Source: Cytophagales bacterium (GTDB taxonomy: Bacteria; Bacteroidota; Bacteroidia; Cytophagales; ES-bin-26). Taken from it: a DNA stretch of 5,100 nucleotides. Position 1 is the stretch's first letter. The number at the start of each line of letters is the position of its first letter. The notes under the pieces were generated by a model, which saw only the letters and a program-made list of their open reading frames with translations, searched no databases and had not been told where the DNA came from. Positions 1-5,065 of the stretch are shown here, one piece after another. The translations under genes were made by a program, and so were the position numbers. The stretch lies in contig JACMKY010000548.1 in the NCBI GenBank assembly GCA_014379925.1, forward strand, positions 1 through 5,100, given 5' to 3'.

Positions 1-522
1 AGACTTACCGTTCCTGCCGCGGGCTTCATCGTCTTCGAATAGGGGAACCGGCTCCGAACCGCTGAATTGCACTTACCACCGTCCCCGCCATCAAACGGCC
101 AACTGGCCCAGACGTCGCCCCTCAGTTGTTGGAGCATTGCCGCTGATTGGCCTACCTGCCCTTGTCCCAACTCTACCACCGAGGTGGGCAGACAGTGGCT
201 GACGGCCTCACCCATCACCTCCCGGATTTTCTATTCGGGTTGTTGATCGATCGCGGCAAATTCGATCTTTACTTCCATCAGGTCGGCAGTGACAACCCCA
301 GCCCTGACTGGGCTGCCTTCGCAATCGGTCGGCACGGGCCGCCCCGCGCCGAAGCGGCTCCCAAAGGAAATAGGTTTTCGCAATCGATCCTTGTTCGCAA
401 GGACCGATATGAGCCAGGTACCCAACACCAGGCGCGAACAAGAGATAGCCCCGACCGCAATGCCAAAGCCAGAGAGTGCCGGCTACGCCAGACCGGGCAA
501 GAAGGACCCGGTTCCAAGCCAT
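1..522 (-). pseudogene. Unrecognised broken minus-strand coding remnant, runs off the window edge
   Basis: No intact gene is visible in the first 620 bases. On the minus strand, one reading frame is open from about 472 down to the window edge with a single interruption, a TAG at 231-233. After that stop, an ATG at 215 begins 71 further open codons reaching base 1. At the upstream end a different frame starts at ATG 522 and would join smoothly to the first if one CT were added to the CTCTCT run near 470-475. The join gives a hydrophobic stretch (GVAGTL followed by SGFGIAVGAISC), possibly a membrane segment. Codons in this frame are rich in G at the first position, as in real genes. I do not recognise a family. 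A plus-strand frame at 147-590 is codon-aligned opposite and may be its mirror image. The alternatives are two tiny genes in tandem or non-coding sequence. Confidence 0.3.
383..408. other. Hairpin with TTCG loop
   Basis: Bases 383-393 and 398-408 can pair over 11 positions with one A/C mismatch (387/404) around a TTCG tetraloop (394-397); the inner six pairs are TCCTTG with CAAGGA. No T-run follows on either strand, so it is not an obvious terminator. It lies inside the probable pseudogene and may be chance. Confidence 0.3.
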
Positions 523-523
523 A

Positions 524-559
524 TTTGTCTTCTGGAATAACCCGTTGTGGTTACTTTTA
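524..559 (+). promoter_or_regulatory. Weak candidate promoter for the TetR gene
   Basis: TTTG at 524-527 and TACTTTTA at 552-559 resemble the Bacteroidota -33 (TTTG) and -7 (TAnnTTTG) elements, the latter matching 7 of 8 consensus letters including the two free ones. The 24-base gap is longer than usual, which lowers confidence. Transcription would start near 565 and give a leader of roughly 60 bases containing the 590-622 dyad. Confidence 0.2.
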
Positions 560-589
560 CGCGAAGGAAACTTTTACAGCGACACAATA

Positions 590-622
590 GTTAACAGCGT
601 TATAAAGTATATCAGCATTAAC
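590..622. promoter_or_regulatory. Candidate TetR-type operator (imperfect inverted repeat)
   Basis: Two 15-base arms, 590-604 and 608-622, are related by dyad symmetry at 10 of 15 positions around a 3-base centre. The outer five bases (GTTAA / TTAAC) and the inner four (TATA / TATA) match perfectly; the middle of each arm matches poorly. The element ends one base before the ATG of the TetR-type regulator at 624, the usual place for autoregulatory binding. Seen: the symmetry and position. Inferred: that the regulator binds here. The AT-rich context makes some symmetry likely by chance. Confidence 0.35.
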
Positions 623-623
623 A

Positions 624-1226
624 ATGGGTATTCTTGAGCGCCGGCTGCGGCAGAAAGCAGAAGTCAGAACCAGCATTCTGCAGGCAGCTTGGCAATTGGT
701 TCTCGATGAGGGCTGGCCCGCCCTGTCGATTCGTAAGATCGCCGATGCCATTGAGTATAGCGTACCGGTAATTTATAGCCATTTTGAGAACAAGGACGCT
801 ATTCTACTGGAATTCACGCGAGATGGCTTCCGGTTGTTGACCGAGGCGGTTATCCGCCAGCGGGATAGTGAGCAACGGGCCAGTCAGCAATTAGAGGCCA
901 TCGCGCAGGGGTATTGGCACTTCGCTTTTGCCAACGAAGCGTACTATCAACTCATGTTCGGACTGGGCATTCCGCCCTGCGACAAGGTTAATCAGGTGGC
1001 CGAAATGAAGCAGTTTTCGGATGTACTCATCTCGGTTATCCGGGAAGCGATTGTCACCAGCAAACAGCCTCACGCCGACGGTTTTTTAAAATTTCACACC
1101 TACTGGTCAATCCTGCACGGATTGGTTTCAATCCAGATGATTGATCGGAAAGAAACCGGTGCCCACCGGGGCGAATTGGTTCTGCAGGACGCAATCAGTG
1201 GATTCATCAAAACCTTGAACGGATAA
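624..1226 (+). CDS. TetR/AcrR-family transcriptional regulator (WHG-type C-terminal domain)
   Basis: This 200-residue protein has the normal TetR length and plan. The N-terminal helix-turn-helix domain covers about residues 14-63, with the typical core LSIRKIADAI, then VPVIYSHFENKDAIL, which is the recognition helix plus the family's Y.HF..K..L signature. The C-terminal part carries NEAYYQLMFG (104-113) and a W...HG motif at 161-166, as in regulators with the WHG ligand-binding domain. The family usually acts as a dimeric repressor released by a small molecule; the ligand cannot be read from sequence. The ATG at 624 follows an AT-rich leader without a Shine-Dalgarno, normal in Bacteroidota. 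A dyad immediately upstream suggests autoregulation. The stop at 1224-1226 lies only a few bases from the putative promoter of the pirin gene 73 bases downstream, so that gene is a plausible second target. Family assignment is firm; targets are inferred. Confidence 0.92.
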   Translation: MGILERRLRQKAEVRTSILQAAWQLVLDEGWPALSIRKIADAIEYSVPVIYSHFENKDAILLEFTRDGFRLLTEAVIRQRDSEQRASQQLEAIAQGYWHFAFANEAYYQLMFGLGIPPCDKVNQVAEMKQFSDVLISVIREAIVTSKQPHADGFLKFHTYWSILHGLVSIQMIDRKETGAHRGELVLQDAISGFIKTLNG

Positions 1227-1230
1227 TTTT

Positions 1231-1260
1231 TTTGTCCTGCTCCTAGCACTGTTAGTTTCG
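1231..1260 (+). promoter_or_regulatory. Candidate Bacteroidota-type promoter for the pirin gene
   Basis: TTTG at 1231-1234 is followed after 18 bases by TAGTTTCG at 1253-1260, which matches the Bacteroidota -7 consensus TAnnTTTG except for one C. Element identity, spacing and position fit the -33/-7 pattern described for the primary sigma factor of this phylum. A transcript would begin near 1265-1268, giving a leader of about 30 bases before the GTG at 1299. It starts 4 bases after the TetR stop codon. It was found by eye only. Confidence 0.45.
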
Positions 1261-1298
1261 ATGTCATCGCTAAACCGCATTTTTTAACCAATCAGCCC

Positions 1299-2153
1299 GT
1301 GTTAAACGCAACAAAAATCCACCAGGCAGAATACGCACCGATCAGTGATCTGGTCACGTACCGGGTGCTTCCCACGTCTTCGGTCGGTCGGATCGACCCT
1401 TTTTTACTCCTCAATCACCACGGCCCGCAGGTATACAAGCCCAATAATGGGGGCCTTCCTTTCGGGCCACATCCCCACCGGGGAATGGAAACCGTTACCT
1501 TCATCCTCAACGGCGATGTTTCGCACAAGGACAGCGGCGGTCACGAAAGCGTCGTAACGGCGGGCGGGGTCCAATGGATGACGGCCGGGCGGGGTCTGAT
1601 TCACGCCGAAACCTCTTCGGATGACTTCAAAAAAAACGGTGGTGAGCTGGAAATTTTGCAGCTTTGGCTCAACCTGCCCGCCCGGCTGAAAATGACGGCT
1701 CCTTTTTACGAAGGGCGGCAACGCGAAGCCATTCCACGCCTGACGCTGGACGAAGGCAAGGTCACCGTTGACCTGATTGCCGGTGACTGGGACGGCCACC
1801 GGGCCGCCTTTGGGTCAGAAATTGGCGTTCACCTGAACACAATTCACGTCAAAGCCGGGGGCAAGCTGACGCTCAACATTCCGCCGGATCACCACATTTT
1901 CTTCTACGTTATCCGGGGTAAACTAAGTGCCAACGGCACGGATGTCGATGCCCGGAAGTTGGCCGAATTCAGCCCGGACGGCGGTGCGTTAACCATCGCG
2001 TCCGACACCGACAGCCTGCTGTTGCTGGGCCACGCCAAGCCGCTGGACGAGCCAGTGGTTGCTCAAGGCCCGTTTGTGATGAACACGCAGCAGGAAATAA
2101 CGGAAGCGTACGACGATTACCGCCGGGGAAAATTCGGTACCTGGAATCAGTAA
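1299..2153 (+). CDS. Pirin family protein (bicupin, possible quercetinase-type metalloenzyme)
   Basis: A 284-residue cytoplasmic protein with the two-cupin architecture of pirins. The N-terminal cupin has RIDPFLLLNHHGP (31-43), the metal motif PHPHRGMETVT (57-67), and WMTAGRGLIHAE (93-104). The four expected metal ligands are present: H58, H60, H102 and E104, equivalent to the H-H-H-E set of human pirin and E. coli YhhW. The C-terminal cupin covers roughly residues 155-245, and the tail EAYDDYRRGKFGTW is typical. Family members bind iron or another divalent metal; some oxidise quercetin, others act as redox-sensing partners of regulators, and the role here is unknown. The start is GTG at 1299; the only nearby upstream ATG (1261) opens an 8-codon frame that stops at 1287. 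It is probably read from its own promoter just after the TetR gene, and runs on to yceI 69 bases later. Confidence 0.95.
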   Translation: MLNATKIHQAEYAPISDLVTYRVLPTSSVGRIDPFLLLNHHGPQVYKPNNGGLPFGPHPHRGMETVTFILNGDVSHKDSGGHESVVTAGGVQWMTAGRGLIHAETSSDDFKKNGGELEILQLWLNLPARLKMTAPFYEGRQREAIPRLTLDEGKVTVDLIAGDWDGHRAAFGSEIGVHLNTIHVKAGGKLTLNIPPDHHIFFYVIRGKLSANGTDVDARKLAEFSPDGGALTIASDTDSLLLLGHAKPLDEPVVAQGPFVMNTQQEITEAYDDYRRGKFGTWNQ

Positions 2154-2171
2154 ATCATTTAATCAAACCAG

Positions 2172-2222
2172 TCAATTCAATTAACTTCAATTAATTTCAA
2201 CCAATTTCAATCAACCCACACC
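2172..2222 (+). promoter_or_regulatory. G-free leader in front of the YceI-family gene
   Basis: From 2172 to the start codon at 2223 the plus strand contains no G, and most of this is the tandem repeat described separately. Without G the transcript can form no G-C or G-U pairs and should be unstructured, which suits translation initiation in Bacteroidota, where Shine-Dalgarno pairing is little used. I see no -33/-7 promoter here, so yceI is probably co-transcribed with the pirin gene. Confidence 0.6.
2176..2215 (+). repeat. Four tandem 10-base repeats, consensus TTCAAYYAAY
   Basis: Four adjacent 10-base units begin at 2176, 2186, 2196 and 2206: TTCAATTAAC, TTCAATTAAT, TTCAACCAAT and TTCAATCAAC. 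All share TTCAA and then AA at positions 8-9; every change is C for T or the reverse, at positions 6, 7 and 10. The last unit ends 7 bases before the ATG at 2223. The 10-base period is close to one DNA turn, so either a phased protein-binding array or simple slippage of an unstructured leader is possible. Confidence 0.8.
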
Positions 2223-2756
2223 ATGGCAACTACCAAATGGGTCGTAGACCCGATGCACTCCGAAGTACAGTTCAAGATAAAACACCTGGTCATCTCGACC
2301 GTAACGGGTACGTTCCGCAACTTTGAGGGCGGAGCCACCACGGAACACGACGACTTCGACGCCGCCGAAGTCCACTTTTCCATGGACGTGGCCAGCGTTG
2401 ATACCAATCAGGAAATGCGGGATACGCACCTGAAATCGGCTGACTTTTTCGATGCCGACAACCACCCGAAAATTGCCTTCAAATCGACTTCATTCAAGAA
2501 AATCGACGGGGACGAATACGAGATGACGGGCGATCTGACCATGAAAGGCGTTACCAAACCCGTCACGCTGAAAGCGGAGTACGGGGGCACGGCCAAGGAT
2601 GCCTACGGCAATCAAAAGTTTGGCTTTGAGGTGACCGGGAAGGTTAACCGCAAGGAATTCGGCCTGATCTACAACGCCCTCACCGAAACGGGTGGTCTGG
2701 CCCTGGGGGAGGACATCAAGCTGACTGCCAACATCCAGTTGACCAAATCCGCTTGA
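2223..2756 (+). CDS. YceI family lipocalin-like protein (cytoplasmic form)
   Basis: A 177-residue protein matching the YceI domain from end to end. Visible hallmarks are WVVDPMHSEVQFKIKHLVIS (6-25), the G.F..FEG turn, DTHLKSADFFDADNHPKIAF (67-86), the block DLTMKGVTKPVTL (104-116), and a final beta strand IKLTANIQL. The family folds as an eight-stranded antiparallel barrel resembling lipocalins; the Thermus thermophilus member was shown to bind polyisoprenoid lipid. Many YceI proteins are secreted, but this one starts directly at the mature domain with no signal peptide, so it is predicted to be cytoplasmic. The ATG at 2223 is the natural start just before the conserved W. It lies in the same direction as the upstream pirin gene, with a 69-base gap containing a G-free repeat leader, and is probably part of the same transcript. 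Its physiological role cannot be inferred further. Confidence 0.95.
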   Translation: MATTKWVVDPMHSEVQFKIKHLVISTVTGTFRNFEGGATTEHDDFDAAEVHFSMDVASVDTNQEMRDTHLKSADFFDADNHPKIAFKSTSFKKIDGDEYEMTGDLTMKGVTKPVTLKAEYGGTAKDAYGNQKFGFEVTGKVNRKEFGLIYNALTETGGLALGEDIKLTANIQLTKSA

Positions 2757-2773
2757 CCTGACCACCAAGCAAG

Positions 2774-2848
2774 AAGGACGTTGAAATCCGGAGCGACGTC
2801 AGGGGTCGCTTCTGCTGCATTGGTGAGCGGAATTTTGAGCGCGTCCTT
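2774..2848. other. Nested stem structure of unknown role
   Basis: Bases 2774-2790 can pair with 2828-2848 almost continuously. AAGGACG (2774-2780) pairs with CGTCCTT (2842-2848), then 2781-2790 pairs with 2828-2838 with two G-U pairs and one bulged A (2832); bases 2839-2841 bulge. Inside, AGCGAC (2792-2797) pairs with GTCGCT (2805-2810) around a 7-base loop. The arrangement resembles a folded RNA 3' of yceI. It was paired by hand, without energy calculation, so chance is a real possibility in GC-rich DNA. Confidence 0.3.
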
Positions 2849-2879
2849 GGTTGGTCGGCGCACCCAAACCAGGTAAAGA

Positions 2880-2912
2880 TTGCCGGGAGAAGCCTTCGGT
2901 TTCTCCCGGCAA
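2880..2912. terminator. Strong hairpin, probable two-way terminator
   Basis: Twelve perfect Watson-Crick pairs join 2880-2891 to 2901-2912 (TTGCCGGGAGAA with TTCTCCCGGCAA); a G-U and a C-G pair (2892-2893 with 2899-2900) extend the stem to a 5-base CTTCG loop. It lies 123 bases beyond the yceI stop and 169 bases beyond the stop of the facing pirin gene. No clear T-run follows on the plus strand; on the minus strand the stem is followed by TCTTTACC. A terminator or transcript-end stabiliser is the likeliest role from position; the missing T-tract keeps this uncertain. Confidence 0.5.
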
Positions 2913-2995
2913 TGAAGACGAAACCGGACAAAACAATCAATCCGTACTTGGCCGGTGTGGTTAGGTTGTTCAAGCCAGTTGTCACTTTACGGCAT

Positions 2996-3025
2996 CCGTT
3001 CACGGACTACGTAGTCCGTGGACGG
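2996..3025. repeat. Long palindrome (20-base perfect core)
   Basis: The core 3001-3020 is a perfect 20-base palindrome with half-site CACGGACTAC. Symmetry continues outward through a T-G wobble (3000/3021) and four more pairs (2996-2999 with 3022-3025), so a transcript could fold into a stem of 13 pairs with an ACGT loop. It lies 57 bases past the stop of the minus-strand pirin gene. Possible roles are terminator stem, protein-binding dyad or recombination site. No T-run follows on either strand. Confidence 0.6.
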
Positions 3026-3081
3026 GCTAACCGGTGAATTCAGCAAGTCAGGCCTTAAGGGCTCCCCGGCACATCCGCTCG

Positions 3082-3963
3082 TCAGGACAGCGCTTGGGGC
3101 TGAGGAGAAGAACCGACGGGCCTCGAGTGGTCTTGCGGCAGGGCCACGAACTCGGCGTTGTCGTTGGGCGGCAACGGAATACGGCCCGCTTGCCAGTCCG
3201 CTTTGGCCTGCTCAATCCGCTCCCGCCGGGAAGAAACAAAATTCCACCAGATGAACCGTTCCCCCAGCGGTTCGCCCCCCAGCAGCATGAGGGTACAGGT
3301 TTCTTTGGCCATCAGCCCGGGATCGACACCCTTGGTAAAGACCAGCAGTTGACCCACCCCGTAGGTATGGCCGTTCACTTCCACGCTACCCTTGGCTACG
3401 TAAGCGCCCCGCTCGGCGTAGCCCGCCGGCAAGCCGAAGCGGGTGCCGGCTTGCAGGACAACGTGCGCGTAAAACAAGGGTGAATGCGTTTTGACTTCAT
3501 TCGCCAAACCAAACGCCGCTCCCGCAATCAACCGCAGCCAAACCCCGGCATCGGTAAAGACGGGCAGTTCCCGGGGTTGGTAATTGTTGAAGGTGGGGGC
3601 ATTTTCCTCAGCGGTTTCCGGCAGGGCAACCCAGGTCTGAATCATCTCCAGCGAGCCGTTGGCCAACATTGCCGGGTCCTCGAACCGCTCCGAGTGCGCA
3701 ATGCCCCGACCGGCCGTCATCCAGTTCACTTCCCCGGGTCGGATGATCTGCTGCACCCCCAAACTATCGCGGTGGGTGACCTGCCCATCGAAGAGGTAAC
3801 TCACCGTCGATAAACCGATGTGGGGGTGGGGCAAGACATCCAGGTTGGTCAGTTGGCTTGGCCCCGTACTGATCGGACCGGCGTGGTCCATGAAGATGAA
3901 AGGCCCCAGCATGCGTCGCAGCCGGTAGGGCAGAATCCGCCTTACGTCGAATCCATTGCCCAA
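3082..3963 (-). CDS. Second pirin family protein, 5' end apparently cut off by an IS
   Basis: From the TTG at 3963 this frame gives 293 residues of a YhhW/PA3240-like pirin. The N-terminal cupin shows RRMLGPFIFMDHAGP (16-30), the metal motif PHPHIGLSTVSYLFDG (45-60) and WMTAGRGIAHSE (81-92). All four ligands are present: H46, H48, H90 and E92. The second cupin ends in LMLLGGEPLGERFIWWNF and a charged helix, as in this subgroup. It differs clearly from the pirin at 1299, so it is not a recent copy. The oddity is the start: no ATG exists upstream, but the frame stays open and reads DLVIDARPASLGNGFDVRR, which looks like the normal pirin N-terminus, right up to the IS edge at 3999. The original start seems to have been separated from the gene. 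TTG 3963 or CTG 3990 could serve now. Domains are firm; the start and expression are uncertain. Confidence 0.85.
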   Translation of the reverse strand: MGNGFDVRRILPYRLRRMLGPFIFMDHAGPISTGPSQLTNLDVLPHPHIGLSTVSYLFDGQVTHRDSLGVQQIIRPGEVNWMTAGRGIAHSERFEDPAMLANGSLEMIQTWVALPETAEENAPTFNNYQPRELPVFTDAGVWLRLIAGAAFGLANEVKTHSPLFYAHVVLQAGTRFGLPAGYAERGAYVAKGSVEVNGHTYGVGQLLVFTKGVDPGLMAKETCTLMLLGGEPLGERFIWWNFVSSRRERIEQAKADWQAGRIPLPPNDNAEFVALPQDHSRPVGSSPQPQALS

Positions 3964-3998
3964 CGAAGCGGGTCGGGCGTCAATAACCAGGTCTAATA

Positions 3999-4022
3999 CT
4001 AAAATGAATTCATTACTGCGTA
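3999..4022 (+). repeat. IS630 terminal inverted repeat (transposase 3' end)
   Basis: This 24-base end matches the reverse complement of 5042-5065 except at its positions 5, 11, 16 and 18. The flanking TA is 3997-3998. It contains a perfect 12-base palindrome (4003-4014, centred on GAATTC) that the other end lacks. The stop codon of the second transposase frame (4013-4015) lies inside it. Confidence 0.88.
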
Positions 4023-4531
4023 GTTAAAAAAGGGAAGAGGGTGATATGGATCACTATGCTGGGATTCCTCCAGTACTTGATGAGTACTTGCTCAAGGCGC
4101 TGCTCCACTTCGGCAAGGGTGTCAAAAACCCGGCACTTGAGCTCTTTGCGGAGTTCTTTGAAGAAGCGCTCCACCGGATTGAGTTCTGGAGAGGCCGTCG
4201 GCAGGAAGACCAATGTCAAGTCCGCTTCTGGTTTGGCCGCTCGATGAGAAGAGGCTTTATCGAGCAAAAGCGTAATGGGTCGTTGGGTGTGCTCCAGGAG
4301 TTGTTGGCTGAAAAGCTGGAAACACTCCTTGGTCATATTGGGCAAGAGAACGGCCAGCAAGTCCCCGTTATAAGGGCAGATGGCCGTGAAGAGGTGACCG
4401 AACTGATAGCCGATCCGCACCGGGCAACTGGGACGTTCCCCCAAAGGCATCCACCGGCGGCCTACTTCGGTACGGGTGCCGTAGCGAAGCTCGTCTTGAA
4501 AGTAGATGTCCTCCGGTGGGATGGCGTTCAT
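4013..4531 (-). CDS. IS630 transposase, second frame (DDE catalytic domain)
   Basis: These 172 residues form the catalytic half of an IS630-type DDE transposase. The first aspartate is D13 in IYFQDELRYG, the second is D91 in LLLDKASSHR, and the glutamate is E121 in SPELNPVERFFKELRKEL. All three are intact, so the domain looks functional. As annotated, it starts with an ATG whose A is also the last base of the upstream frame's TGA (TGATG), which would allow re-initiation. More likely it is made as a fusion: this frame is open upstream as far as the A7 run and adds NFATL before the methionine, completing the common IS630 sequence FKKNF...FQDE. The fused product would be 339 residues with catalytic residues D180, D258 and E288. 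The stop falls inside the terminal repeat. Confidence 0.9.
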   Translation of the reverse strand: MNAIPPEDIYFQDELRYGTRTEVGRRWMPLGERPSCPVRIGYQFGHLFTAICPYNGDLLAVLLPNMTKECFQLFSQQLLEHTQRPITLLLDKASSHRAAKPEADLTLVFLPTASPELNPVERFFKELRKELKCRVFDTLAEVEQRLEQVLIKYWRNPSIVIHITLFPFLTTQ

Positions 4532-5031
4532 CAGGGTGGCGAAGTTTTTTTAAAAGCGTCTGCCCCAGCTTCATCTTTGCGGGTGTTGCTGGGACGACCG
4601 GTTTTGAGCTTAATGCGCATTCGCCGGAAGAGCTTACTGATGCCGCTCTGATCATAGTGGACCTCCCAATTGGTGGCTATCCAATCGGCCACTTGTTGCT
4701 GAGTAAGGGGTGTGGTGGCATCCCGCAGAAAGGCTTGTAAACGAATCAGTTGGCAGTAACTCAGCTTGCCTACGCTGCCTTGGTAGTTGGACCGCAGCAA
4801 AAGCGGGAGTCCAGCTTTGCGGTAACGCGACCAGATGCTTTGGCTTTGGCGGGCCTTCAGGCCGATGCGTTCGCCGGCCGCTCGCTGGGTCAAACTACTG
4901 CCTTCCTTCAGGTAGCGCAGGAAGCGCACATAATCCCGCTGGCGGGCTTGGTGTTGACTACGTTCTAACTCGGTCAGCTCGCTGACTGTCTCGGAGATGA
5001 GGGTCGGATAGGTGATTGCTTTGGCGCTCAT
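4531..5031 (-). CDS. IS630 transposase, first frame (DNA-binding domain)
   Basis: These 166 residues form the N-terminal DNA-binding half of an IS630-type transposase. A helix-turn-helix lies at about residues 46-75 (SLTQRAAGERIGLKARQSQS, then WSRYRKAG), and a second winged-helix-like segment at about 108-142 (LTQQQVADWIATNWEVHYDQ, then SGISKLFRRMRI), followed by the basic linker KLKTGRPSN. Such domains bind the terminal repeats. The ATG at 5031 lies 11 bases inside the right terminal repeat. The last four residues before the TGA (TSPP) are unlike the family, which normally continues FKKNF; this suggests that translation leaves this frame by a -1 shift at the preceding A run. Produced alone, this half could act as a DNA-binding inhibitor of transposition, a role known for some other IS families; here that is inference. 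Confidence 0.9.
   Translation of the reverse strand: MSAKAITYPTLISETVSELTELERSQHQARQRDYVRFLRYLKEGSSLTQRAAGERIGLKARQSQSIWSRYRKAGLPLLLRSNYQGSVGKLSYCQLIRLQAFLRDATTPLTQQQVADWIATNWEVHYDQSGISKLFRRMRIKLKTGRPSNTRKDEAGADAFKKTSPP
4545..4551 (-). promoter_or_regulatory. A7 slippery site joining the two transposase frames
   Basis: On the coding (minus) strand the first frame reads GCT TTT AAA AAA ACT, i.e. seven consecutive A. Slipping back one base on this run changes the next codon from ACT to AAC and enters the second frame, bypassing the TGA at 4531-4533. The second frame is closed by TAA at 4550-4552, so a shift must occur within or after this run. Either ribosomal -1 slippage or RNA polymerase adding one A would work. 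A plain inactivating deletion of one A is the alternative. Confidence 0.7.
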
Positions 5032-5041
5032 CGGATCAATA

Positions 5042-5065
5042 TACGCACTTATGATTTCATATTAG
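5042..5065 (-). repeat. IS630 terminal inverted repeat (transposase 5' end)
   Basis: This is the partner of 3999-4022, read on the minus strand from 5065 inward, with 20 of 24 positions identical. The flanking TA is 5066-5067. Both ends begin CTAA and finish TGCGTA. The transposase ATG lies 11 bases further in. Confidence 0.88.

Larger units (their letters stand above)
2757..3081. other. Gene-free region between convergent genes, rich in dyads
   Basis: These 325 bases separate the stop of the YceI-family gene (+) from the stop of the second pirin gene (-). I see no convincing coding frame. The open minus-strand frame over 2716-3003 overlaps the yceI coding end and has no recognisable protein character. 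The region contains three separate inverted-repeat structures, listed individually, and probably handles transcript ends coming from both sides. Confidence 0.6.
3999..5065 (-). mobile_element. Complete IS630-family insertion sequence (about 1067 bp)
   Basis: The element is bounded by 24-base imperfect terminal inverted repeats (3999-4022 and 5042-5065, 20 of 24 identical) and flanked by TA on both sides (3997-3998 and 5066-5067), as expected for IS630/Tc1-type elements that insert at and duplicate TA. It contains two overlapping minus-strand frames that together encode a full transposase with helix-turn-helix and D-D-E catalytic parts. About 1.07 kb is normal for the family. The ends could shift by a base or two, because TA also occurs next to the chosen points. 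It sits directly upstream of the minus-strand pirin and is transcribed toward it. Confidence 0.9.

Noticed and set aside
147..590. 147-codon plus-strand open frame starting with TTG
   Set aside because: It is codon-aligned opposite the coding-like minus-strand frame, has no recognisable domain, and its tail runs into the promoter region of the TetR gene. It is most likely a mirror-image frame.
1227..1234. T-run after the TetR stop as an intrinsic terminator
   Set aside because: No stable hairpin precedes it; the T's more likely form part of the TTTG promoter element.
1261..1287. Eight-codon ATG frame just before the pirin GTG, a possible leader peptide
   Set aside because: The predicted transcript start (about 1265-1268) lies after its ATG, and it has no run of regulatory codons.
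1404..1799. 131-codon minus-strand open frame
   Set aside because: It is antisense to the first pirin gene and has no recognisable motif.
2176..2215. Tandem repeats considered as a CRISPR array
   Set aside because: Units are 10 bases and directly adjacent with no spacers, and no cas gene is nearby.
2716..3003. 95-codon minus-strand open frame in the convergent intergenic region
   Set aside because: It overlaps the yceI coding end and the hairpins, with no family resemblance; the region is better explained as structured non-coding DNA.
3034..3483. 149-codon plus-strand open frame
   Set aside because: It lies antisense to the C-terminal half of the second pirin, whose family motifs are unmistakable; low-complexity composition typical of an antisense frame.
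4046..4651. 201-codon plus-strand open frame
   Set aside because: It is antisense to the transposase catalytic domain, which has intact D-D-E motifs; no independent protein features.
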